NCBI GenBank assembly: GCA_029940535.1
Contig: JAPYUM010000004.1
Location: 1 to 64,000 of the forward strand
Length of the DNA stretch: 64,000 nucleotides
Direction: 5' to 3'
Origin: Vicinamibacterales bacterium
Lineage (GTDB): Bacteria; Acidobacteriota; Vicinamibacteria; Vicinamibacterales; UBA8438
The translations under genes were made by a program, and so were the position numbers. The notes under the pieces were generated by a model that saw only the letters and a program-made list of their open reading frames with translations, was not told where the DNA came from and searched no databases. Below are positions 17,958-26,947 of the stretch, piece after piece (positions within the stretch are counted from its first letter, which is position 1; each line of letters opens with the position of its first letter).

Positions 17958-19685
17958 CTACCGGCGGCGGCCGCGGCCGAACTGCGGCATGAGCGGCGAA
18001 CTGCCCCCTCCCGACCCACCGGCCACTGATCCACCTTCGGGAGTCGTGACACCGGTGACCAGCGTAGCTCCCTCGGAGAGTGCCGCCGCCATCATCGGGG
18101 CCGCCTCGGGCGCGGGGGCGTCGGCCTCGAGTCCTTCCAGCAGCCGCTCGAGATTCTGGCGCGCGTCGCTTTCCTCGAGCGCGGCGATTTGCTGGCGCAA
18201 CTCGGCGATTTGCGGATCACCCGTCTGACGCACGGCCCGCCGCCCGCCGCCACCGCGTACGCCGAGCAACTCTGTGGAGGTGCCGTCGGTCACACCGAGG
18301 CGCACCTCGACCGGACGCAGCATGTCTCCGTCGAGGGTCCAGACCCGGCCGGAGGTTTCCGTGACCTCCAGCGGCGCGAACAGCGCGTCGATCGTTGTGG
18401 CTCCACGGTCGACGGTGGCCACCGTCTCAGTACTCTGGTTGCCCCGCTGACGGGCAGCACCACCGCCCCCTCGTCCGCCGCCCCGCCCGCCGAAGAATTC
18501 CGCACGTTGCTCAGGCGTCATGTTCTGCATCCGCTCACGCATCGCCTGTCGGTCAGCGTCGCTCATGTTGGCGAAACCGCCCCCGGGGCCTCCTGGCCCG
18601 CCCCCGGGACCACCCGCTCGCTGCCCGCTACCACCACCGCGTCCCTCGCCGCCACCGGCGGCGCGGCCTTCCCCGCCCCTGCCGCCACGCTGCAGAATCT
18701 CAGGTACGGGCTGGTTCAGCGCTGCGAACATGTCGGGCGTCGGCCGAAAGCGCAACGCCGCGTTCGGGACCCTGAGCACGCTCTCGGCCCGGGCGATTTC
18801 CAACGTCACCGTGGCCGTCATGCCAGGTTTCAGTTTGAGCTCGTTGTTTGGCACGTCGATGACCGTGGCGTAGGTCACGACGTTCTGCACGACCACCGGT
18901 TCGAGACGGATCTGCGACACCGTGCCTTCGAACTCCTCGGCCGCGTAGGCATCCACCGTGAAGGTGACCGGCTGGCCCCGACGAATCCGGCCCACATCCG
19001 ACTCGTCGATGTTCGCGATGACCTGCATCTTGGTCAGGTCTTCCGCGATGATGAACAGTTCCGGAGCTGACATGCCGGCGGCCACGGTTTGACCCGCGTC
19101 CACCTGGCGGGCGATGACGATACCGTCGATCGGCGCCGTGATTACCGTGTGGCCGAGATTGACTTCGTTCTGGTTCAGCGATGCCCGCGACTGAATCACG
19201 CTGGCGTCCGCCGATTTGACCTGCGCGGCGGCGGACCGCACCGCAACCTGGGCCGCCTCCAGTTCGGTGGTCGAGATGAGCTGGCGGGATGACAGATCTT
19301 CCGAACGCGCCAGCTGGGTCTCGGCGTCTTCCAGGGCGACTCGCAGCCGTTCCACGTCCGCTTCCGAGCGGGCCAGATTGGCGCGTCCCTGTTCGACCTG
19401 CGTTTCGAACAACGACGGTTCGAGCCGGGCGATCACATCGCCGGCACGGACAATCGAATTGAAGTCGGCGTTGAGCTCCTCAATGATGCCGGACACCTGG
19501 CTGCCGACCTGCACCGTGGTGACGGCTTCGAGCGCGCCGGTCGCGCCGACCGTGTCGACGACGTCACCCCGGGCCAGGGTCACGGTGCTGACATCGGGCA
19601 CGAACTCCGTGGTGTTGAAGCCCAGATAGCCGTAGGCGGTGATGCCGGCGCTGACCAGGACGATGACTACGAGAAGTTTTTTCAT
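17958..19685 (-). CDS. MacA/HlyD-type periplasmic adaptor with Gly/Arg-rich insertion
   Basis: 575 aa. N-terminal anchor (residues 3-22), barrel-sandwich hybrid and alpha-hairpin (about 50-200, heavy in Ala/Glu/Gln), and GIVIARQVDAGQTVAAG of the second lipoyl half. A beta-barrel follows to about residue 320. An insertion of roughly 85 residues (about 331-415), mostly Gly/Arg, then interrupts the fold. It contains a short helical island with MTPEQRAEFF. The membrane-proximal domain resumes with RVWTLDGDMLRPVEVRLG, and a Gly/Ser-rich C-terminus ends in Arg. It links the MacB-type pump to TolC. Confidence 0.92.
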   Translation of the reverse strand: MKKLLVVIVLVSAGITAYGYLGFNTTEFVPDVSTVTLARGDVVDTVGATGALEAVTTVQVGSQVSGIIEELNADFNSIVRAGDVIARLEPSLFETQVEQGRANLARSEADVERLRVALEDAETQLARSEDLSSRQLISTTELEAAQVAVRSAAAQVKSADASVIQSRASLNQNEVNLGHTVITAPIDGIVIARQVDAGQTVAAGMSAPELFIIAEDLTKMQVIANIDESDVGRIRRGQPVTFTVDAYAAEEFEGTVSQIRLEPVVVQNVVTYATVIDVPNNELKLKPGMTATVTLEIARAESVLRVPNAALRFRPTPDMFAALNQPVPEILQRGGRGGEGRAAGGGEGRGGGSGQRAGGPGGGPGGPGGGFANMSDADRQAMRERMQNMTPEQRAEFFGGRGGGRGGGGAARQRGNQSTETVATVDRGATTIDALFAPLEVTETSGRVWTLDGDMLRPVEVRLGVTDGTSTELLGVRGGGGRRAVRQTGDPQIAELRQQIAALEESDARQNLERLLEGLEADAPAPEAAPMMAAALSEGATLVTGVTTPEGGSVAGGSGGGSSPLMPQFGRGRRR

Positions 19686-19693
19686 GACAGTGC

Positions 19694-21322
19694 CTACTGG
19701 ATGATCGAGATTCCGGCGTTCGACAGCGATGTCCGCTGCACCCGGTCCAACTCGACCAGCGCCTTCTGTTGGTCGAGAATCGCCCGCAACTCCGTGTCCT
19801 GAGCCGTCGACAGGTCCCGCTGCGCCTGGACGACGAAGAAGTTGGTCGTGAGCCCGGCTTCGAACCGGCTCTGCTCGGCGTCCAGCTGCTCCTGGGCCAA
19901 CTCTCGAGCAGCGATCGCGGCGTCGATCCGACGGGCGATGGCTTCAATCTGGACGACTGCGTTGGTGACTTCGGTGGCGACCTGCAGGTTCAGTTGCCGC
20001 AGCTGCGCCTGCACCTGCTGGGTCTGCAGTTGGGCCCGCGCCAGGGCGGCGTCGGCCGCGCTCTGGCCCAACGGGTAGCTCACGTTGAGCTGCACGGTCC
20101 AGACTGGAAACTTCGCATCGAACAGTTGGTTGAACGCGTCGCTGATACCGCCGGGGATCTCGGTCGTCACGGAACCGCCCAGCCCTGAGCGGAGGAATCG
20201 CGTCCCGCCCTGTCCCTGAAGCTGATACGTGCCGATCAGGTCCACTGCGGGGAGGGTGTTGTTGCGCATCGCGGAGATGTTGACCTCGTTGATGTCGAGC
20301 TGACGGCGCGAGCGCGCAAGGTCTGTCCGATCCGCGAGTGCGGCCCGGATTGCTTCCGCCAGGTCAATGGGCGGGACACTGAGCGTCGGCTGATCGACCG
20401 GGTTCAACGTCGACATCCAGTAGTCGTCGTCCGTGCCTCTCACGATCAGTTGCTTGAGGGCTAGTTCGGCCGTCGCCAGCACCTGTTCAGCCTGGGCCAG
20501 AGACTGTCGTCGCGCCGCGGCCTCGGATCGCGCCTGAACCACATCGATCGGCGCCAGGGTCCCGATCTCCACCCGGGCCTCGTTGTCGCGGATGAGTGCT
20601 TCGGCGAGATCGAGGGCCTGCTGTTGCACCGCGAGCGTCCCGGTGGCGTACAGCAGGTCCCAGTACGCGTTCCGGACCGATGACACGGTGTTGGTGATCG
20701 TCTGCCGTAGATCAATGTCTGCGATGTCGCGGTTGATGCGTGTGACCTGTATCTGCTGGCGCGTCCCGTCGATCTTGAAACCTCGGAGGAGCGGCTGGGT
20801 GTAGGAGGTCTGGACGCTGGATCGATAGCTGGGGTTGAAGCTTGAGAACGCGTTGGTCGACGCACTCCGGTTGTTGCTGAAGTTGACGTTGTAGTTGCCG
20901 CCGCCCCATTGCACGGCTTGGTTCAGCCCCCCGTTGAAGACGGCCGTGTCGCTCACGACCGCCTCGCCGCCGTCGAGCTGTGTCGACGACGGGTTGGTGC
21001 GCGACGAGTTGCTGATGTTCGAGGTAAGGGTCGGCCCGTAGAACGAGAGTTGCTGCGCGAGCGAGAGGTCGAAGACCAGAGGATTCAGGCGCTGGACGGC
21101 GAGGTCCAGGTTGCGCTCGAGCGCCCGCGCAATCGCGTCTTCCAGGGTGAGGTCTACTCTTGGGCCGCTGCCCGGCGTCTGCATGATCGCGAGTCGCGCC
21201 GCGGCCTGGTCGATCAGTGAGTCGATACGGAGGTCCGTGGTCTGGGCGTGCGTATCAGACCTCGCCCCGACGGCCAGGAAGAGGAGGAAAATGAGTCGAC
21301 CACGATGCCGTGCGAGCCACAT
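19694..21322 (-). CDS. TolC-family outer-membrane efflux protein
   Basis: 542 aa from ATG 21322, chosen for a strong GAGGAGA ribosome binding site and a signal peptide (residues 1-25 or so). Two outer-membrane efflux repeats with long coiled-coil helices are seen, for example the region around AQQLSFYGPTLTSNISN and the second-half YPLGQSAADAALARAQLQ. It provides the outer-membrane duct for the exporter encoded just downstream (8 nt). Confidence 0.93.
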   Translation of the reverse strand: MWLARHRGRLIFLLFLAVGARSDTHAQTTDLRIDSLIDQAAARLAIMQTPGSGPRVDLTLEDAIARALERNLDLAVQRLNPLVFDLSLAQQLSFYGPTLTSNISNSSRTNPSSTQLDGGEAVVSDTAVFNGGLNQAVQWGGGNYNVNFSNNRSASTNAFSSFNPSYRSSVQTSYTQPLLRGFKIDGTRQQIQVTRINRDIADIDLRQTITNTVSSVRNAYWDLLYATGTLAVQQQALDLAEALIRDNEARVEIGTLAPIDVVQARSEAAARRQSLAQAEQVLATAELALKQLIVRGTDDDYWMSTLNPVDQPTLSVPPIDLAEAIRAALADRTDLARSRRQLDINEVNISAMRNNTLPAVDLIGTYQLQGQGGTRFLRSGLGGSVTTEIPGGISDAFNQLFDAKFPVWTVQLNVSYPLGQSAADAALARAQLQTQQVQAQLRQLNLQVATEVTNAVVQIEAIARRIDAAIAARELAQEQLDAEQSRFEAGLTTNFFVVQAQRDLSTAQDTELRAILDQQKALVELDRVQRTSLSNAGISIIQ

Positions 21323-21484
21323 AACGTTAATTTCTCCTCGGCGCCTCGACGAAACCCGTGTCGGGACACGGCCGGGACGTCTACGCCTCTTCACTACTAT
21401 AGACCGGGGCCCAGCCCCGCTTCTTCCCGCCGGGAACATCAACTCGTTGAATGGAACCGTCTGAGAATGACGCGTCGGCGGGTG

Positions 21485-21943
21485 TCAGCGGCGCTTGCTC
21501 CGACTACGAGGGCTGGGCCGACCGTCGTCGTTTTCCCGCGTCCGCCACTCGTTGAGAGTTTCACGCTGCGCCGCGGTCAGCACCCGATACATCCGGAACA
21601 CCATCAGGATACGCGTCTTGCTCAGCTCGCTTCGAGCCGCCTCGACCCGATCGATCTGGCGGGTGACGTCGATTTCCTGGACATTCATGTCCGCAATCAG
21701 GTGTGACAAGGTCAGTTCTTCAGCGTTGAGACGACGCATCGACTCGCGCTGTTTGGGCAGGGTCTGCTGATAGATGCGGTCCAGTGACGTCGATTGTTCG
21801 TCTGTGAGATCGAGTTCGGTCCGGACCTCTTCCGAGTGCCACCAGCGATGCCGCACGCGCCCTTGCTCGTTGGCCTCGAGCACCGGCAGGGTCAACATCG
21901 TCAGACTGAGTAGAGCGAGCACCGGGCCAGTGCGCCATCGCAT
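21485..21943 (-). CDS. Spy/CpxP-like periplasmic protein
   Basis: 152 aa from ATG 21943, which has a GGAGGAAC ribosome binding site. Signal peptide (residues 5-24), then an all-helical body with two LTxxQ-type motifs (LTDEQ near residue 44 and LTAAQ near residue 123), the hallmark of Spy/CpxP/ZraP stress chaperones or sensors. It has a basic C-terminal tail. It lies between the anti-sigma and tolC genes, which suggests a sensory or chaperone role in the same envelope response. Confidence 0.78.
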   Translation of the reverse strand: MRWRTGPVLALLSLTMLTLPVLEANEQGRVRHRWWHSEEVRTELDLTDEQSTSLDRIYQQTLPKQRESMRRLNAEELTLSHLIADMNVQEIDVTRQIDRVEAARSELSKTRILMVFRMYRVLTAAQRETLNEWRTRENDDGRPSPRSRSKRR

Positions 21944-22143
21944 CAGCGTTCCTCCGACTGGGGGAAATTCCTCGCCATCAGGTGTCAAGACTCCGGGGCA
22001 AGTCGAAACGTTTACGGCGGGCTCGCATGAACCGGCCTCGACGGCAGGCTGCACGGTGCCTCGTGGACTCGGTCGGACACCGGAGCGGCCGCATCCCCCA
22101 GTCGGGCCCGTGGTCTGGGTGACGTCCGACCGGGAGCCGGTCG
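21944..22143. other. Intergenic spacer between anti-sigma and Spy-like genes
   Basis: About 200 nt. No gene, convincing promoter hexamers or stable terminator were recognised. Confidence 0.5.
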
Positions 22144-22938
22144 TCAGTGGATGTTGATCGTCAGGTCTCTCACGCGTGGAGTCAGCGCGTCGATCGACGC
22201 GAGCTCGGACACCTGAGCGCTGGTCAAAGCGAGGTCGAGATCATCCAAGAACTCCTCGTCCCGCATCAAGCGTGCGAATGAGTCCAGCGTGCGCGGTCCG
22301 GCATCGTCCCCCGGGAGCGGAGGCAGCTCGACGGTCCCGGTCATGTCGAGGTTGGTGACGACGGGGTTGGAGTCTGGCGCTGACGTCAGCTCTTGACTGG
22401 CGACCGAGGTAGCGCCGTCTTGCCCATCCGCATCACCGGTCTGAACGGACCCGGTGCGGCCCGCGTCGGCGTCGAACGGATGCAGATGGATGAGTTGTCC
22501 GGCCGTGATGCCGAGAAGCAACGTGGCAGCGACAGCCGCCGGCACCCACCGGTTGGTCAGAAACCTCACACGAGGTAGCGAGCGTCCGGCGAAAGGAAAG
22601 TCCAGCAGTCGGGCCGCGGGCGCGGTGCCCACGAGTATGTCGAGACGGCGGCGGATGCGGGCCCTCTGCGTTTGAAGTCTCGCTGGCGTGAAGACCTGAT
22701 CGAAATTGGCGGACGCCGCGGCGGGGAGGCTGTCGAGTTGGGCCGCCATTTGGGCGTAGCGGCGCTCGCAGCGGGGACACGCATCCAAGTGCCGCTCGGC
22801 GGTTCGGTCGGAGCGCCGTGCTGTCGAGGTACTCAACGCCAGCGCTAGCACCCGGTCATCCGAGAGATGCCGGTGTTCGGCCCACCGGGCAGGCATGGAG
22901 GTCCAGGGCTGAAACCAGCGTCGGGCGTTCATGGCCAT
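22144..22938 (-). CDS. Anti-sigma factor with zinc-binding motif
   Basis: 264 aa. The N-terminal cytoplasmic domain carries the ZAS-type motif HLDACPRC (H-x3-C-x2-C, about residues 50-57) that clamps ECF sigma factors. A single transmembrane helix lies at about residues 128-150 (VPAAVAATLLLGITAGQLI). The C-terminal part is periplasmic and acidic, ending in short hydrophobic motifs. It is immediately downstream of the sigma gene (47 nt), so it is the cognate regulator. Confidence 0.85.
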   Translation of the reverse strand: MAMNARRWFQPWTSMPARWAEHRHLSDDRVLALALSTSTARRSDRTAERHLDACPRCERRYAQMAAQLDSLPAAASANFDQVFTPARLQTQRARIRRRLDILVGTAPAARLLDFPFAGRSLPRVRFLTNRWVPAAVAATLLLGITAGQLIHLHPFDADAGRTGSVQTGDADGQDGATSVASQELTSAPDSNPVVTNLDMTGTVELPPLPGDDAGPRTLDSFARLMRDEEFLDDLDLALTSAQVSELASIDALTPRVRDLTINIH

Positions 22939-22985
22939 CGATGCCTCATGCGCTCGGAGATACTCCGTCTGCCAGACTCATGACG

Positions 22986-23669
22986 TCACGCGTGACGTCG
23001 CGAACGACCGTCGTGCCCCAGCGGGGTACGCTCCATCCACCCTTCTCGGTTCAGGAAACCGCGCAACTTGCGAACGGCTCGAAACAGGTGCACGCGAACC
23101 GTGGACTCGTTCAAACCCATGATGGTACTGACTTCCCGTGCCGGTCGGCCCTCGAAATGGCTCAGGATCACGGCGGTCCGCTGTCGCGCTGGGAGTCGAT
23201 CGACGGCTGATTCCAACTGTGCGCGCCGTTCCCTGGCCAGCAATGCCGCTTCGGGCGACGGTTCGTGACTGGCTGGGCCGGTGTCGGCCATGCCTTCGCG
23301 AGGCTCGGACTGCACCAGCCATCGGGCCCGTCGGGTTCTGGCCTTGAGCCGGTCGAGGCACGCGTTCACCAGGATGCGGGTGAACCACAACTCGAAAAAC
23401 AAGTCTTCTCGGAAGGACGGCAGATGGAGGAACGCTTTCAGAAAAGCGTCTTGGACGACCTCGTCCACCTCGGCCGGGTCACGCAGGTAGTGATATGCGA
23501 TTCGGGACGCTCGGCGTTGTTGGAGATCGACAATCTCGCCGAACCGTTCGGCGGCCCGGGCACGTTGGTCATCGGCCAAGAGCCGCTTGATCTCGGCTGC
23601 GAGTCGGGTCTCGACGGCAACGGGTCGAACTTCGTCGCCCGCCGGCGCGGTGGATGTCGTCGTCATCAA
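22986..23669 (-). CDS. ECF-type RNA polymerase sigma factor
   Basis: 227 aa. Region 2 includes YHYLRDPAEVDEVVQDAFLKAF. Region 4 includes LPARQRTAVILSHFEG and a helix-turn-helix ending STVRVHLFRAVRKLR. The N-terminus has about 45 extra residues before region 2. It should direct transcription of its own operon and probably the downstream efflux genes. A possible -10 (TATACT on the minus strand, 23717-23722) lies about 45 nt upstream of the start. Confidence 0.92.
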   Translation of the reverse strand: MMTTTSTAPAGDEVRPVAVETRLAAEIKRLLADDQRARAAERFGEIVDLQQRRASRIAYHYLRDPAEVDEVVQDAFLKAFLHLPSFREDLFFELWFTRILVNACLDRLKARTRRARWLVQSEPREGMADTGPASHEPSPEAALLARERRAQLESAVDRLPARQRTAVILSHFEGRPAREVSTIMGLNESTVRVHLFRAVRKLRGFLNREGWMERTPLGHDGRSRRHA

Positions 23670-23797
23670 AAACGGGCTCGGGTCATCGTGCTCCGGTCAA
23701 TCTGGCCGTACGCCAGTATAGTGCAAGTAGACGACGCGTTGCCGCTCTCCGTTGACCCGGGTCGAGGACAGCGCGTCAGGGATAGCACAGACACACG

Positions 23798-24185
23798 ATG
23801 ATGAGTGGACCGCAATCAGCGCCGACGATTCTGATTGTGGAGGATGAGCCGTCGATTCGCACGATCCTTCAGCGCATGCTCGAGAGGGCCGGATACGAGC
23901 TCATCGTGGCAAAAACGGCGATGAGGCGCTGCGCTTGCCAACGACCATACCGGCGCGATCGATCTGCTGGTCACCGATGTCACGATGCCCGGCATGAACG
24001 GGTTCGAACTGGGTGGCTACATCGGCGGCATCCATCCCGAGACGAGCGTCCTGTTCGTCTCGGGCTACGCCGAGGACTCGAGTCCGGTCCGGAAGGGATT
24101 GAGGACCGCGGGGCAGGCGTTCTTGCTCAAACCATTCACGCGGGACGCTCTTCTCGGCAAGGTCAAAGAGATTCTCGACAGCTAG
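23798..24185 (+). pseudogene. Stand-alone CheY-like receiver protein, frame broken twice
   Basis: The first about 39 residues read as a receiver N-terminus (TILIVEDEPSIRTILQRML). After VAK the frame is wrong. The rest (IDLLVTDVTMPGMNGFELG, VSGYAED, LLKPFTRDALLGKVKEIL) is in the frame that stops at 24183-24185. Adding one A to the aaaaa run near 23914 and one C near 23935 (cgctt to cgcctt) gives a clean reading: NGDEALRLANDHTGAIDLL. The restored protein is a single receiver domain of about 129 aa with phospho-acceptor Asp in LVTDV and the conserved Lys in LLKPF, of the kind seen with hybrid kinases. It is either a recent pseudogene or two sequencing errors. Confidence 0.75.
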
Positions 24186-25195
24186 TCCGTCGGCGAGTAC
24201 CGCTCCAGCCAGGTTCCTGGATAGTAGTGGTCCAGAATCTCTTCGACCGTGCTGCCGGCGCGGGCACGGACGATGGCCCCGGTCTGGCAGAGCCCAACGC
24301 CGTGTCCGAACCCCCGGCCGGTGAACTCGAAACCGTCCTGGGAGGTCTCGACCCCAAAGAACGTGCTGCGGAAGGCACGCGCACCCAGTTGCTGGGTGAT
24401 GACGGCGCGGAATTGGGTGGCCCGCACGATTCGGCGCTCGTGGCCGCGAATCTCTATCAGCGTGGCTCGCCCCGTCACATCCCGCTGCGTGATGGACACG
24501 TCGTCCAGCCGTCCACCCACCGCGGTCTCGGCATCCGTGTTCAGCATGCGTCGAAGATGGTCGCGCCCCAGGGCGAGACGCCAGTGGTTGCGTGCCTCGG
24601 TGACGCAGAAGGCGTCCGGCACCCCCGCGAGGTAGTCGGGGGCCGGCCCGCCCCAGACCGCCGTGGCCGAGCTCGTATGTCCGCCGCAATCCGCGTGGAA
24701 CAGCGCCTGAATCGGGCCGCTTCCGCTGGTGATGATCACACCGCGGGTGTCGGCGACGGCGTCCGCGACCACGCGCGCCACGGCCGCACCCTGGGTGGCG
24801 GCCGGTACGTAGACCTGGCAGTGAGTCGATGAGCAGAGGTCGAACCCCTCGCTCCGGTGTCGACCACGATTCGCCAAGGCATACGTCCGGGCCAGGATCG
24901 CCTGTAGGCGAGCCAGCGGTCCGCCCACGGCGTCATTCGTGCTGATCGGCATCTCGGCCGGCACCGATCCGCGGACGTACTCCTCCAGCGACACCCTCCG
25001 CACCGTCCGGTCAACGCCGGTGCCCACCTCGACCCGCAGGGTCACCGCGTGGTCCGACGGTGGCGCCGGCGCCGGAGGCGGCGGCGCCACGCGCGATACG
25101 CAGCGCGCGGTGACAACGGCGAGGAGGAGGATCGGAAGGATGCGTGCGAGGCGGAGCCGTCGGGCGCAATGAGGCGCGGTCTCGAGACGTGTCAT
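24182..25195 (-). CDS. SpoIID/LytB domain protein
   Basis: 337 aa from ATG 25195 (an in-frame ATG also exists at 25234). N-terminal hydrophobic signal (about residues 12-30), a Pro-rich linker, then the SpoIID domain: VSLEEYVRGSVPAEMP, LQAILARTYAL, HADCGGHTSS and the C-terminal GFGHGVGLCQTGA. In sporulating bacteria this domain is a peptidoglycan lytic transglycosylase; here it probably acts on peptidoglycan in the periplasm. The stop codon overlaps the end of the convergent receiver gene through a shared CTAG. Confidence 0.9.
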   Translation of the reverse strand: MTRLETAPHCARRLRLARILPILLLAVVTARCVSRVAPPPPAPAPPSDHAVTLRVEVGTGVDRTVRRVSLEEYVRGSVPAEMPISTNDAVGGPLARLQAILARTYALANRGRHRSEGFDLCSSTHCQVYVPAATQGAAVARVVADAVADTRGVIITSGSGPIQALFHADCGGHTSSATAVWGGPAPDYLAGVPDAFCVTEARNHWRLALGRDHLRRMLNTDAETAVGGRLDDVSITQRDVTGRATLIEIRGHERRIVRATQFRAVITQQLGARAFRSTFFGVETSQDGFEFTGRGFGHGVGLCQTGAIVRARAGSTVEEILDHYYPGTWLERYSPTD

Positions 25196-25298
25196 GACAA
25201 CGGTCTTATCGGACGGATGATGAGTGGGATGCACGCAGTTGCCCAGAACCGCATATTTGACGCGATTCCCGGCTGATCGTACGATGTGCCGCCATATT

Positions 25299-25326
25299 TT
25301 GTTAAGCGCATCCCTCTTTGTATAGA
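25299..25326 (+). promoter_or_regulatory. Predicted sigma-70 promoter of pckA
   Basis: TTGTTA (25299-25304), a 16-nt spacer and TATAGA (25321-25326), about 27 nt before the pckA GTG. A GGAG ribosome binding site follows at about 25341. Confidence 0.5.
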
Positions 25327-25352
25327 CCTAGCGGGTACCAACGGAGTGACAC

Positions 25353-26942
25353 GTGACAGCGGATCAGCGTCTTGAGGCAGTTGGCATCGTAGACCCAGCG
25401 TCAGTATTTTGGAATCTGTCCACCGCCGCGCTGTACGAGGAGGCCATAGCGCGCCGCGAAGGGACGGTGGTGGCCGGCGGCCCGATCGTGTGTCGCACTG
25501 GCCAGCACACGGGACGGTCTCCGAATGACCGATTTCTGGTCGAGGAACCGACGAGCGCAGGGAACATCGACTGGGGCACCGTGAACCGTCCGATGTCGGG
25601 CGACTGTTTCGACGCAGTGCATCGGCTGATCGGGGAGCACCTACGGGACAAAGATCTCTTCGTCCAGGACTGTTACACCGGCGCTGACCCGTCGTTCCGG
25701 CTTCCGGTACGGGTGGTCACGGAACGTGCCTGGCACAGTCTGTTCGCGCGTCACATGTTCATCACGGAAGTGGACCGCTCCAGGCTGAACGATTTCCAGC
25801 CGGAGTTCACGGTGATCGACGCCGCGACGTGTCGCGCCGATCCCGCGGTGCACGGCACCAACTCGGACGTGTTCATTCTGCTGAACCTCGCCAAGAAACT
25901 GGTGTTGATTGGCGGGACCGCGTATGCCGGAGAGATCAAGAAGTCGATCTTCACGGTCATGAACTATCTGCTCCCTTTGCGCCGCGTCATGCCGATGCAC
26001 TGTTCGGCCAACGTTGGCGGGGACGGCGATGTCGCGCTGTTCTTTGGGTTGTCAGGCACCGGCAAGACCACCTTGTCGAGCGACCCGGCCCGTCATCTCA
26101 TCGGCGACGACGAGCATGGTTGGAGCGATAAGGGTGTGTTCAACTTCGAGGGCGGCTGCTACGCGAAGATGATCAAGTTGTCGGCGGAAGCCGAGCCGCA
26201 GATCTATGCGACGACCGGTCAGTTCGGGACCGTGCTCGAGAACGTGACCGTCGACCCCGTGACCCGCCAACTCGATTTCGACGATGCCTCGGTCACCGAG
26301 AACACCCGCGGCGCTTACCCGCTCTCGGCCATTGACGGCGTGGTCCGGTCGGGCCAGGCCGGGCACCCGCGGAACGTCATCATGCTGACCGCTGACGCGT
26401 TCGGGGTGTTGCCGCCAATCGCTCGACTCTCGCCGGCCGCCGCGATGTATCACTTCCTGTCTGGGTACACCGCCAAGGTGGCCGGTACCGAGCGAGGAGT
26501 TACGGAGCCCACGGCCACGTTCAGTACGTGTTTCGGCGCCCCGTTCATGGTGTGGGCGCCCACGACCTACTCGGCGTTGCTGGGAGCGCGTTTGGCCGCC
26601 CACGGGTCGACCACGTGGCTCGTCAATACCGGCTGGACCGGCGGCGCGTTCGGCACGGGGCACCGGATGCCGATCGCCCACACCCGCGCCCTGATTACCG
26701 CGGCCCTGGCCGGTGATCTGGACGACGTGGCGTGCGAGACGGACCCGGTGTTCAACATCGACGTGCCGCTCAGCTGTCCGGGAGTGCCGTCCGAGGTCTT
26801 GCGGCCGCGGCAGACGTGGGCGAATCCGGCGGACTATGACGAGCAGGCCGGGAAGCTGGCCGCGATGTTCAGGAAGAACTTCGAGTCGTTCGCCAAGTCC
26901 GCCGAGGCCGAGGTCCTGGCGGCCGGTCCTCGCGCGACCTAA
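25353..26942 (+). CDS. pckA: Phosphoenolpyruvate carboxykinase (ATP)
   Basis: 529 aa, GTG start after GGAGTGAC. Converts oxaloacetate and ATP to phosphoenolpyruvate and CO2, the first step of gluconeogenesis. Visible signatures are CRTGQHTGRSPNDRF, HCSANVGGDGDVALFFG, kinase-1 loop GLSGTGKTTLSSD (about residues 231-243), GDDEHGWSD and NFEGGCYAK. The length is typical of the ATP-dependent family. Confidence 0.97.
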   Translation: MTADQRLEAVGIVDPASVFWNLSTAALYEEAIARREGTVVAGGPIVCRTGQHTGRSPNDRFLVEEPTSAGNIDWGTVNRPMSGDCFDAVHRLIGEHLRDKDLFVQDCYTGADPSFRLPVRVVTERAWHSLFARHMFITEVDRSRLNDFQPEFTVIDAATCRADPAVHGTNSDVFILLNLAKKLVLIGGTAYAGEIKKSIFTVMNYLLPLRRVMPMHCSANVGGDGDVALFFGLSGTGKTTLSSDPARHLIGDDEHGWSDKGVFNFEGGCYAKMIKLSAEAEPQIYATTGQFGTVLENVTVDPVTRQLDFDDASVTENTRGAYPLSAIDGVVRSGQAGHPRNVIMLTADAFGVLPPIARLSPAAAMYHFLSGYTAKVAGTERGVTEPTATFSTCFGAPFMVWAPTTYSALLGARLAAHGSTTWLVNTGWTGGAFGTGHRMPIAHTRALITAALAGDLDDVACETDPVFNIDVPLSCPGVPSEVLRPRQTWANPADYDEQAGKLAAMFRKNFESFAKSAEAEVLAAGPRAT

Positions 26943-26947
26943 CCGGT

